Shown here one piece after another: positions 1-6,257 of a stretch of DNA of 7,435 nucleotides. The stretch is from G039029935 sp039029935 (GTDB taxonomy: Bacteria; Chloroflexota; Anaerolineae; Caldilineales; Caldilineaceae). The notes beneath the pieces are model-generated. The model was not told where the DNA came from. It was given only the letters and a program-made list of their open reading frames with translations, and searched no databases. The translations under genes and the position numbers were made by a program. Position 1 is the first letter of the stretch. Each line of letters opens with the position of its first letter. The stretch spans positions 1 through 7,435 of the forward strand of contig JBCCFC010000678.1 in the NCBI GenBank assembly GCA_039029935.1. The letters run 5' to 3'.

Positions 1-1
1 A

Positions 2-520
2 GGGAGAGAGACGGATCGAGTTCGTTGGCCGCAGACAATTGCAGCAGGAACAGCCAGCCATGAGACTGTCTGTTTGATCGACCTCATTGCCACCTGTGCC
101 GATGTCATCGGTGATGTGCTGCCGGACAATGTAGGCGAGGACAGCGTGAGTAATCTACTGGCATGGTGCGGTGAGTCAATACCGACATCCTTGCGAGAAG
201 CCACCGTGCATTCATCGGTTAATGGTTCGCTTGCCATCCGCCAAGGGCAGTGGAAACTGGAGATGTGTCCTGGTTCGGGTGGGTGGAGCTATCCCAAACC
301 CGGTGTGGAAACCGATGGCTTGCCCCCGCTGCAACTCTATGACTTGGCGACCGACATTGGTGAAACAGCCAATGTTGCCGCCGACCATCCCGATATTGTG
401 GAGTCGTTGACTGATCTGCTCACACGCTATATTACACAGGGACGTAGCACACCAGGGGAGCCGCAGCAAAATGAGGGTGGGTCGCATTGGACGCAGCTAT
501 GGTGGATGGCGCAAGAGTGA
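2..520 (+). CDS. Sulfatase (arylsulfatase A-like), C-terminal part, 5' end outside window
   Basis: The reading frame is open from the left edge to a TGA at 518-520, giving the last 172 residues of a longer protein. The sequence matches the C-terminal part of type I sulfatases, which hydrolyse sulfate esters with a formylglycine residue. Visible blocks are RVRWPQTI (about residues 7-14), TVCLIDLIATCADVIG, LPDNVGEDSVS, the LREATVHSSVNGSLAIRQG strand, WKLEMCPGSGGWSYPKP and the late LYDLATDIGETANVA stretch, followed by ITQGRSTPGEPQ. This is the usual C-terminal subdomain order. The catalytic C/S-x-P-x-R motif and the calcium ligands lie upstream of the window, so activity, signal peptide and substrate cannot be judged. 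A TTG at 74 is not the true start, because family sequence continues upstream of it. The stop codon lies inside a heptamer repeat array, so the final residues may have been reset by that array. The gene converges with the glycosyltransferase at 793-3999. Confidence 0.88.
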   Translation, partial: GRETDRVRWPQTIAAGTASHETVCLIDLIATCADVIGDVLPDNVGEDSVSNLLAWCGESIPTSLREATVHSSVNGSLAIRQGQWKLEMCPGSGGWSYPKPGVETDGLPPLQLYDLATDIGETANVAADHPDIVESLTDLLTRYITQGRSTPGEPQQNEGGSHWTQLWWMAQE

Positions 521-753
521 AAAGTGAAGAGTGAACAGTGAACAGTGAACAGTGAACAGTGAACAGTGAACAGTGAACAGTGATGAGTGATGAGTGATGA
601 GTGATGAGTGATGAGTGAACAGTGATGAGTGAAAAGTGATGAGTGATGAGTGATGAGTGAACAGTGATGAGTCATGAGTGATGAGTCATGAGTGATGAGT
701 GATGAGTGAAAAGTGAAGAGTGAAAAGTGAAGAGTGATGAGTGAAGAGTGATT
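516..753. repeat. Heptanucleotide tandem array, 34 units of AGTGANN
   Basis: Thirty-four consecutive 7-bp units fill this stretch with no insertion or deletion. By direct reading the units are AGTGATG (14), AGTGAAC (9), AGTGAAA (4), AGTGAAG (4), AGTCATG (2) and AGTGATT (1). Variation is almost confined to the last two positions. Similar units cluster: seven AGTGAAC in a row at 530-578, then five AGTGATG at 579-613. There are 14-bp higher-order duplications: AGTGATG-AGTCATG twice at 663-690, and AGTGAAA-AGTGAAG twice at 705-732. The first unit contains the sulfatase TGA. The array fills nearly all of the convergent gap and ends 39 bases before the glycosyltransferase stop. It resembles the short tandemly repeated sequences known from cyanobacteria and other bacteria. 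Its function is unknown. Confidence 0.97.
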
Positions 754-792
754 AGTACCTCCACCGTTCATATCTTACGTGGTTGGCATTCC

Positions 793-3700
793 TTACTGCC
801 CAATGGCAACCTTGCCTAGCTCGATAAAATCACGTCCGCGTTCGGCTTCTAAGCGTGGGAAGCCAGTCTCGCCTGCATCATAGACTGCTGCAATCAGCCG
901 ATAGATCCCCGCCTCAATCGGGAAGGGCAGCATCACAAACTGTAATTCGACCTGGTGTGGTAGCCAGTTGGATGTGCCTGCTGGCAGCGCAATGTCTACC
1001 TGACGGGCAGGCTGGGTGGCTCCGGCATCATCGTCGGGATTATCGAGCAACCACTGCACGGTCAAGGTATAATCGCTCTCCATGCGTTTTTCGGCCTGCC
1101 ACACAAAGGTCAACCCTGCTGTCTGATCTGGCTCACCTGTGACGGGGAGCGGCTCGAGCACACCACGTAGGGAGAGTCGACGCCCAAACGTCGTGTCAAA
1201 CTCATGGGTGACGGGGGGCGGGTCAAAGATGCGTGTGCTGGGGAGTACAGCAATGGGCAATTGGAGATATTTGTTGTCGCGGTCCAGCAGGTCAATCTGC
1301 AGCCAGTAATCATCGGCAGGGAGTTGCATGGGAACACGTAGGGTATGCCGTGTGCGGATAAATGTTTCTGGGGGCCATTTCGAGATGGGATACTCTGGGC
1401 TGAGGGCGAGAATCTGCATGGTTTGCGCGCTGCGTGGCGGGGCCGTTTCAAGACCGCTGGGGTCAATGCGCTGTAGCCAGCGCACCTGTAGCTGTGTATC
1501 CTCCGAGATAGACTTGCTAGCCGTCCAGTGGATTTCCAATTCCACAGGTTGCCCCGGCTCGGCCTCATGTACATTTAGCCCCGCCTTGGCATTGACCCCA
1601 TCAGAAATCGTCGTCACTGCTGTTGATGGGCCGCCAACTTGGCTACCCTCTTGACTACCTGTGATGGCGAGGCTGGCCTCTGTCAGTTCACGCGGCGACT
1701 GCATGGGGATTTCCTCTGCCATCACTGCCAGCATATCTTCGGGGATATCCCCACGCACAGGGGTGGGCAGCTTGATTTCCAATGGCGTCTGTTTGCCCAA
1801 ACGGTTCTGCTGTTCGTCAAAGATATCAAGCCCAGTGATGTCTTGGTCAGGGTCATAGACACCAATGTTAAAGCGATAGGTGCCGGGCAATGCCCCCGGT
1901 CCAGCCCACTCGATTGCAGGGATGCGTCCGATAATGACTTGCTCTGACTGCCAACGAAAACTAGGATATTCATAGCTGGTGGGGCGTTGGTCCTGCACAT
2001 CATGATAGAGTAACCCATCCCCATTGTAGACATAGCCCATCATATGCAGGTCTGCATCAAGCTGGCTGGTATTGGGGTGTCGCTGCCAGAACAGGACCAG
2101 ATCGCCGTTGCTTGCCACCTCGTATGCCAGTAGATAGACTTGATCGCCAAAGTTGATGCTTGACTCGGAGAGGTGAACGGGGTCGGTCAATAATGAATCT
2201 ACATCAAGGTCAGTGAAGTGTGCCACGTTGAGTTGCCAAAATCCACGCTTCGTCGGCTCCTCAACACCTGCAAGCCGTAGCTGTGTCGGCACAATCTTCA
2301 TCGGGTCCACCACGCGATGTTGCCAGCGAATCAACCATGCCCCCGTTTTACCCGCCAGCCCTTCGTGTAAGGGCAACGCCGTGTTGCCAAAATCCAAGAC
2401 TGAATTGACATCCAATATCTCTAAATCGGGGAGGCGCACCGTTGGTAAATCCGACGCATAGTATTCCCACACAGGCCAGGCGTGACCGCTGACCAACAGG
2501 ATAGCCTCATCCTCTTCCCGTTCATGGCGCAGATATTGTGTCAACTCACGCCATTGTGATTTGGTGAAGGCTTCGTTGGTAAACCAGTTGACGTTGGCAA
2601 CCCTAAAATCATCGAGTGTGACACCCAGCAGGGCAATGAAGACGATCCCAATCGGCAGTCTGATGAGTTTGTTTGGCACAGTGTGCGGATAAAAACTATC
2701 CATAAGATAGCGTAAGCCCGTCGCCAGCCCCATGCTCCACAACAGAATCAGACCGGGCAGGGCAATCATGACATAGCGGGCGTTAAACTTGGGGACAAAG
2801 GAAGCCAGGCCAAGAATGGTCAACACGGGGACGGCGACCCACAGCAACGTGTAGCGGAGTCCTCGATAGTTGCTGGGTAAGTTATTTAGTTGTGAGCGAC
2901 TGGTTGCGGTTAACAGTAGCGAGAGGAGTGTCAATACGCCAAAGGACCACAGCCGATAGACCGCCTCGGTTTCCAGCACCGTCTCCCCCAGCGTAAAGCG
3001 AATGGCGACACTGCGCATGGCATCCCACAGCTTGAGTTGCCCTTGCCAATAGCTGGTATCTACGGTGAGTTGGGTAAACATGACGGCAAACCAAGGTAGA
3101 TAGAGCAGAAGGATGACGATGTTGGAGAGCAGAAAGGGGTAGACCGTTGTTCTGCGGTGTGTTTTGATATGCTTGATAAAGTCACGCAGATGTACACCAG
3201 AGAAAAAGTCACTGAGAAAGGCGATGTTGAGGGCAAGGAGCAGGAAAAAGGCAAAGTAGTGTGTGTAGATGGCAATGGTAGCGGCGGCGATATATGTCAC
3301 CCAATGACGATAGTGGATGGTTCTATCGACAATACGGATGAGTGAATTGGTCTTGGTTTTGTGTACTGCACGGGTTAAGTGCGCGGCAATGGATGAGGAC
3401 TTGGATCGAGTTTGGGCAGGCGGTAGACGGTAACTGAGCAAACCCAATCGTGCAATGCAGTAAGCCGCCACCAGCGTAAAGGCAGTCAGCGTGGTGTACA
3501 TGCGCGCTTCTTGGCTATAGTAGATAAACAGCGGATGGCAGGAGGTAATCAACGCGGCGAGGAACCCTGCACTGCGGCGACGGGTGATGAGGGTTGTGAT
3601 CGACGCCATCAGCGGAATGCACAGCGTCCCTGCAACCGCTGAGACAAAGCGTAGATTCCACTCGCTCCATCCCCCCAATCGTCCCCAGATGGCTGTCACC

Positions 3701-3999
3701 CAATAGTAGAGCGGTGGCTGAATATCGCGCGCAGTCCAGCGTGTCACCTCACCCAGACTCCGTTGCGCCATTGTCGCGGTTACACCCTCGTCATACCAAA
3801 GGCTCTGTCCATCCAGTGCATAGAGTCGCAGCCAGAAGCCAAACAAAATCAATAAGGGGAGTGCAATGACATAGACGGTGCGTAAAAGGTTGGATGCGGG
3901 TTGGCTTTCCACCTTCCGGAGGTCAGGTGCTTCACCTTCTATCTTTCTACGCTGTGTGTTATTCGATTGTGTTACAACGTCTCGAAATGGTCGAGTCAT
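793..3999 (-). CDS. GT39/ArnT-like (PMT_2) membrane glycosyltransferase with large C-terminal ectodomain
   Basis: A 1068-residue integral membrane GT-C glycosyltransferase. The family transfers sugars from polyprenyl-phosphate donors to acceptors on the outer face of the membrane; the acceptor here is unknown. A basic cytosolic N-terminus of about 40 residues leads to TM1 (about 41-59). The first loop carries SLWYDEG, with the Asp70-Glu71 pair typical of the catalytic site, then DIQPPLYYW (92-100) and CHPLFIYYSQEARMY (154-168), all PMT_2 hallmarks. About ten hydrophobic segments run to residue 462. A soluble region at about 470-600 has the tryptophan- and tyrosine-rich pattern common after this fold. 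Three beta-rich, probably Ig-like modules follow, at about 608-750, 800-918 and 923-1066. This roughly doubles the usual 500-600 residue family length. ATG at 3997-3999 is the first possible start, because an in-frame TAA lies four codons upstream. No Shine-Dalgarno is visible. The gene lies 125 bases downstream of the flippase-like gene on the same strand. No strong promoter is seen in that gap. Confidence 0.85.
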   Translation of the reverse strand: MTRPFRDVVTQSNNTQRRKIEGEAPDLRKVESQPASNLLRTVYVIALPLLILFGFWLRLYALDGQSLWYDEGVTATMAQRSLGEVTRWTARDIQPPLYYWVTAIWGRLGGWSEWNLRFVSAVAGTLCIPLMASITTLITRRRSAGFLAALITSCHPLFIYYSQEARMYTTLTAFTLVAAYCIARLGLLSYRLPPAQTRSKSSSIAAHLTRAVHKTKTNSLIRIVDRTIHYRHWVTYIAAATIAIYTHYFAFFLLLALNIAFLSDFFSGVHLRDFIKHIKTHRRTTVYPFLLSNIVILLLYLPWFAVMFTQLTVDTSYWQGQLKLWDAMRSVAIRFTLGETVLETEAVYRLWSFGVLTLLSLLLTATSRSQLNNLPSNYRGLRYTLLWVAVPVLTILGLASFVPKFNARYVMIALPGLILLWSMGLATGLRYLMDSFYPHTVPNKLIRLPIGIVFIALLGVTLDDFRVANVNWFTNEAFTKSQWRELTQYLRHEREEDEAILLVSGHAWPVWEYYASDLPTVRLPDLEILDVNSVLDFGNTALPLHEGLAGKTGAWLIRWQHRVVDPMKIVPTQLRLAGVEEPTKRGFWQLNVAHFTDLDVDSLLTDPVHLSESSINFGDQVYLLAYEVASNGDLVLFWQRHPNTSQLDADLHMMGYVYNGDGLLYHDVQDQRPTSYEYPSFRWQSEQVIIGRIPAIEWAGPGALPGTYRFNIGVYDPDQDITGLDIFDEQQNRLGKQTPLEIKLPTPVRGDIPEDMLAVMAEEIPMQSPRELTEASLAITGSQEGSQVGGPSTAVTTISDGVNAKAGLNVHEAEPGQPVELEIHWTASKSISEDTQLQVRWLQRIDPSGLETAPPRSAQTMQILALSPEYPISKWPPETFIRTRHTLRVPMQLPADDYWLQIDLLDRDNKYLQLPIAVLPSTRIFDPPPVTHEFDTTFGRRLSLRGVLEPLPVTGEPDQTAGLTFVWQAEKRMESDYTLTVQWLLDNPDDDAGATQPARQVDIALPAGTSNWLPHQVELQFVMLPFPIEAGIYRLIAAVYDAGETGFPRLEAERGRDFIELGKVAIGQ

Positions 4000-4124
4000 G
4001 AATAATGATTACTTTTGAACTTGCTGAGGCAAATCCACAGAAAATAAATATTCGCGGAGGTAGGCAGGGGAACCCTCTGGGTCCTAATGCCGGATTTCAC
4101 GTGTACAACCCGCACTAGAGAGTG

Positions 4125-5114
4125 CTAATTCCGCGTTTTCTGTAGATTGCCCTGAAACCATAGACAGATGCCCGCGATGATTAACTCGCCAAGCGTACTG
4201 ACGATACGTGTCGCCAATGCTGCCACCGTCGCAATCGCCCCGCCCACAACGGGGGTGAGTAGCACGTAAAATGCGCCCTCACGCACGCCTAATCCGCTAG
4301 GTGTCAAAAAGCTGATAAACCCAATGGCATAGGCAATGGGAAAAGCGGCCATCAGATGGCCTAGTGCGGCCCACATCTGTGTCGTGCTTAAGTCCCCAAT
4401 GGCAAAGGTTAAGGCGGCAAATGATGCCCCCCACAGCACCCAGTTGACAACGGCCAGCAGCACAAACCACGCTAGTGTGGCACTGGATAGCGTGACATCA
4501 AGCGGTGGACGGTTGAGCTTCTGTAGCCCCCAATTGCCCAATGCAAAGAACCATTGAGGGCGCAGCATAAATAGCACAAACGTCGCTATTGCGAGGATGG
4601 TTCCCAGCCATAATAGCCAGACAATGGATTGATTGATCCATGTGATATCTGCTGGTAAAAGGGTGCGATACCCGACGATCCAGAAGTATAACCCAGCAAT
4701 GGGGATCACGCCCAGCAAGATCACAATTTGAAAAAGCATGATGCTCGCCAGCGTCGCTTCGGGGCGAATTCCCCGTTGTTGACAGCGCACCGTCATGCTC
4801 AATGGTTGCCAGATATTGCCCGGAATATAGCGCACGACCGCACTCAAAAACCATATCCGTATCGCCGCCAGTGAAGATAACTTCACCGAGTCGCCGATAT
4901 GAATCAACAGCCGTCGCCATATCTCAATCTCCAGCCACCAACTCGCCAGCAAAAAGGCAACCGAGAGGCTGAACCATCCACTATGGTAACGCCATTTTTC
5001 CGCACGAAGTTGCGTCCATTGGTCAAAAAGTAGGAATCCGATAAAAAGCAGGGCAATCAGTAGAAATACGTATTGTAACGCGTACATAACGCGTTGGCGG
5101 TTGGTCAGTTTCAT
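4125..5114 (-). CDS. YbhN / LPG_synthase_TM (UPF0104-like) flippase-like membrane protein
   Basis: A 329-residue polytopic membrane protein with about eight hydrophobic helices (roughly 14-31, 44-62, 79-95, 120-143, 163-183, 213-238, 250-270 and 280-321). It carries the two signature blocks of the family related to the lysylphosphatidylglycerol synthase membrane domain: RYIPGNIWQ at 95-103, and FLTPSGLGVREG at 269-280, followed by R303 and E310 in the last helix. In MprF this domain flips a modified lipid. Stand-alone members often sit beside glycosyltransferase genes and are thought to move lipid-linked molecules, but their substrates are mostly unproven. The soluble aminoacyl-transferase domain of MprF is absent. 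The downstream glycosyltransferase makes a lipid-linked sugar role plausible (inference). ATG at 5112-5114 has an AAGGAG site but with only two bases of spacing. An in-frame TAA lies four codons upstream. A heptamer array begins about 30 bases upstream of the start, inside the probable 5' untranslated region. Confidence 0.85.
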   Translation of the reverse strand: MKLTNRQRVMYALQYVFLLIALLFIGFLLFDQWTQLRAEKWRYHSGWFSLSVAFLLASWWLEIEIWRRLLIHIGDSVKLSSLAAIRIWFLSAVVRYIPGNIWQPLSMTVRCQQRGIRPEATLASIMLFQIVILLGVIPIAGLYFWIVGYRTLLPADITWINQSIVWLLWLGTILAIATFVLFMLRPQWFFALGNWGLQKLNRPPLDVTLSSATLAWFVLLAVVNWVLWGASFAALTFAIGDLSTTQMWAALGHLMAAFPIAYAIGFISFLTPSGLGVREGAFYVLLTPVVGGAIATVAALATRIVSTLGELIIAGICLWFQGNLQKTRN

Positions 5115-5116
5115 CG

Positions 5117-5122
5117 CTCCTT
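5117..5122 (-). promoter_or_regulatory. Shine-Dalgarno AAGGAG of the flippase-like gene, unusually close to ATG
   Basis: On the minus strand AAAAAGGAG is followed by CG and then ATG. The purine core is strong, but the two-base gap is shorter than the usual five to nine. The next in-frame ATG (codon 10) has no comparable site, so codon 1 is kept as the start. The short spacing may lower translation. Confidence 0.6.
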
Positions 5123-5144
5123 TTTAAGAGTTGAAAGGTTGAAG

Positions 5145-5190
5145 AGTGATTAGTGATTAGTGATTAGTGATTAGTGATTAGTGATTAGTG
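5145..5190. repeat. Heptanucleotide array, 6 units of AGTGATT plus a partial unit
   Basis: Six perfect AGTGATT units run from 5145 to 5186, with AGTG continuing to 5190. The unit is identical to the last unit of the 34-copy array at 747-753, so both arrays belong to one AGTGANN family in the same orientation. Here the copies are perfectly uniform, which suggests recent expansion. The array lies between the isomerase stop and the flippase-like start. Read on the minus strand it would be part of the leader if the two genes are co-transcribed. Confidence 0.95.
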
Positions 5191-5199
5191 TCGATTATC

Positions 5200-5239
5200 C
5201 TATCACACTATCACACTATCACACTATCACACTATCACA
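5200..5239. repeat. Octanucleotide array, 5 units of CTATCACA, overlapping the isomerase 3' end
   Basis: Five perfect 8-bp units are present. On the minus strand the unit reads TGTGATAG, and the isomerase reading frame enters it: the last four codons (Asp-Val-Ile-Val) and the TGA at 5227-5229 come from repeat sequence. The minus-strand unit can be written AGTGTGAT, which resembles the AGTGATT unit of the neighbouring array in opposite orientation. The two arrays could therefore pair imperfectly, with bulges, across the spacer at 5191-5199. Confidence 0.95.
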
Positions 5240-6084
5240 TCTTCACCCTTCTCCCATGCTCGGCAATGATCCAGCAGTGTGCGCATTCGCTTGAGTACGC
5301 GCGCATCAGGGCCGCCTGCGGATAGGGCGTCGGGGTGTAGTTCGATGGAGATGGAACCTTCATAGCCATTTGCGGCCATCTGTGCGATGAGGCGTTTTAG
5401 GTCAAGCTCGCCACATTGGGGGAGGCGATGTTCGTTGCCGTCGTAGTTGCTGAGGTGAACGTGTTTGATGCGCTCGCCCCAGTGGGGATAGACATCGGCG
5501 GCTTCAATGCCCCATGTGCCAAGATGGGTGGTGTCCATTGTCAGCGTGGGAAAGCGGGTGATGGTGTCTACCGTATTCCAATGATGCGCATTGAATCGTC
5601 GTCCACAAATTTTGCGCGCAGGCATGTTCTCAATACAGAGTGTGACGCCGGACTGTTTTTGTGACTTCTGTTGAATATCGTCATAGTCGTTCTCCAGCCA
5701 CTTGCGGTAGCCATGCTCGTTATGCATGGCTGGCAATGAGAGTACATGTTTTTTTCCTGCCACCTCCAGCTGAACTCTGCCCATGCGCATGGGCAGATGA
5801 TGCACAACAACGGGCGAACCAACCGCAGAGGCCAATTCAACCGACTTTTGAATCAACCCCGGTTTGAGTTTCGGCCACGTGGCTACAACGGCAAATGGAT
5901 TATGGACGGCCAAAATGGGTAGCTTCGACCGCTCCATCAACGTTTTGAGATAGGCAGGTTGGCGTGTATCCCAGCGATAATCAACCATCAACTCAATGCC
6001 GTCAAATCCGGCCTGTGCCGCCAAATCAAAACACCGTTCTGTGCCATATGGATACAATGACCCTGTTGAGAAAATAAATTTCAT
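5227..6084 (-). CDS. Sugar phosphate isomerase/epimerase-like TIM barrel (AP_endonuc_2 / xylose isomerase-like)
   Basis: A 285-residue soluble protein of the xylose isomerase-like TIM-barrel superfamily (PF01261 type, the fold of endonuclease IV and many sugar isomerases and epimerases). Barrel-strand motifs appear in order: FSTGSLYPYG at the N-terminus, FDGIELMVD (Glu31), ILAVHNPF (His61), VVVHHLP (His95/His96), CIENMP (Glu152), LTMDTTHLGTWG (Asp184, His187), KHVHLSNYDG (His208/His210) and GSISIELHPD (Glu248). Glu152, Asp184, His210 and Glu248 are the expected divalent-metal ligands, so the active site looks intact. The length is normal for the family. The exact sugar cannot be told from sequence. 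ATG at 6082-6084 is the earliest start, because an in-frame TAG sits two codons upstream. No Shine-Dalgarno is present, but a -10-like box ends seven bases before the ATG, which suggests a leaderless mRNA. The last four residues and the stop are encoded by an octamer repeat. The gene is divergent from the Nudix/NrtR-type regulator, which may control it. Confidence 0.82.
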   Translation of the reverse strand: MKFIFSTGSLYPYGTERCFDLAAQAGFDGIELMVDYRWDTRQPAYLKTLMERSKLPILAVHNPFAVVATWPKLKPGLIQKSVELASAVGSPVVVHHLPMRMGRVQLEVAGKKHVLSLPAMHNEHGYRKWLENDYDDIQQKSQKQSGVTLCIENMPARKICGRRFNAHHWNTVDTITRFPTLTMDTTHLGTWGIEAADVYPHWGERIKHVHLSNYDGNEHRLPQCGELDLKRLIAQMAANGYEGSISIELHPDALSAGGPDARVLKRMRTLLDHCRAWEKGEDVIV

Positions 6085-6090
6085 AGTCTA

Positions 6091-6099
6091 TGTTATAAT
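6091..6099 (+). promoter_or_regulatory. Extended -10 promoter for the Nudix/NrtR-type gene
   Basis: TGTTATAAT is an exact match to the sigma-70-type extended -10 element (TGnTATAAT). No good -35 lies 16-18 bases upstream, which extended -10 promoters can tolerate. Transcription would begin near 6106 and take in the whole structured leader at 6134-6213 before the TTG start at 6258. The element overlaps the isomerase -10 box on the other strand. Confidence 0.5.
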
Positions 6100-6121
6100 G
6101 ATCCTAGTTCAATAAAATCAA
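6092..6121 (-). promoter_or_regulatory. Candidate promoter of the isomerase gene, leaderless arrangement
   Basis: On the minus strand TTGATT (6121-6116) and TATAAC (6097-6092) are separated by 18 bases, a fair -35/-10 pair. The -10 box ends seven bases before the ATG at 6084, so transcription would start at or next to the start codon. This agrees with the missing ribosome binding site. Confidence 0.45.
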
Positions 6122-6133
6122 AAAAAGTTTTGG

Positions 6134-6213
6134 GAAATAGTGGCGTCAGCATTCTCTAATGCAGCTATCCGACACGGGAACGTGTCCATGAACTCTTTGG
6201 GTCCCACTATTTC
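6134..6213 (+). promoter_or_regulatory. Structured 5' leader with three-way junction, upstream of the Nudix/NrtR-type gene
   Basis: Three perfect stems can be read directly. P1 pairs GAAATAGTGG (6134-6143) with CCACTATTTC (6204-6213), 10 bp. P2 pairs GCATT (6149-6153) with AATGC (6158-6162) around a CTCT loop. P3 pairs GACACG (6171-6176) with CGTGTC (6181-6186) around a GGAA loop of GNRA type. P1 encloses P2 and P3, giving a compact three-way junction. ATCC (6167-6170) could also pair with GGGT (6199-6202). The arrangement resembles a riboswitch or a protein-responsive leader. I do not recognise it as any known class: it lacks purine, TPP, fluoride and cobalamin signatures as well as twister and hammerhead cores. 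No terminator hairpin follows, so any control would more likely act on translation. An alternative reading is that the inverted repeats are DNA operators for the downstream regulator. Confidence 0.5.
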
Positions 6214-6246
6214 AACGAATCTACTTTATCAATCATAATCAAAGAC

Positions 6247-6250
6247 AGGA
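6247..6250 (+). promoter_or_regulatory. Shine-Dalgarno AGGA that fixes the TTG start of the Nudix gene
   Basis: AGGA (within ACAGGAAG) lies seven bases before TTG at 6258-6260, a normal spacing. No other ATG, GTG or TTG start occurs in frame between the upstream TGA at 6189 and this TTG. The next Met codons lie inside the Nudix fold. Confidence 0.6.
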
Positions 6251-6257
6251 AGACGCG

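Noticed and set aside
516..753. CRISPR array
   Set aside because: The units are 7 bp with no spacers of 25-40 bp and no cas genes nearby. This is a microsatellite-type array.
427..771. 114-residue open frame on the minus strand rich in His-Ser-Leu-Thr repeats
   Set aside because: It is a by-product of the AGTGANN array, whose minus strand lacks stops. The pattern follows the 7-bp period and has no start signal or family resemblance.
855..1654. Plus-strand open frames of 95 and 108 residues within the glycosyltransferase gene
   Set aside because: They are antisense shadows of a continuous 1068-codon gene with clear family motifs.
4000..4124. Promoter or terminator between the flippase-like and glycosyltransferase genes
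   Set aside because: Only poor -35/-10 matches (for example TTGTAC without a suitable -10) and no stable hairpin with a T-run were found, so read-through is as likely as a new start.
5194..5199. GATAAT on the minus strand as a -10 box for the flippase-like gene
   Set aside because: It matches five of six bases, but there is no -35 at proper spacing because upstream sequence is the octamer array. Kept only as a weak possibility.
6188..6238. 16-codon upstream ORF (ATG to TAA) in the Nudix leader, a possible leader peptide
   Set aside because: It begins just after hairpin P3 and overlaps the P1 3' strand. It has no good Shine-Dalgarno at normal spacing and no run of a regulatory amino acid, and chance occurrence is likely.
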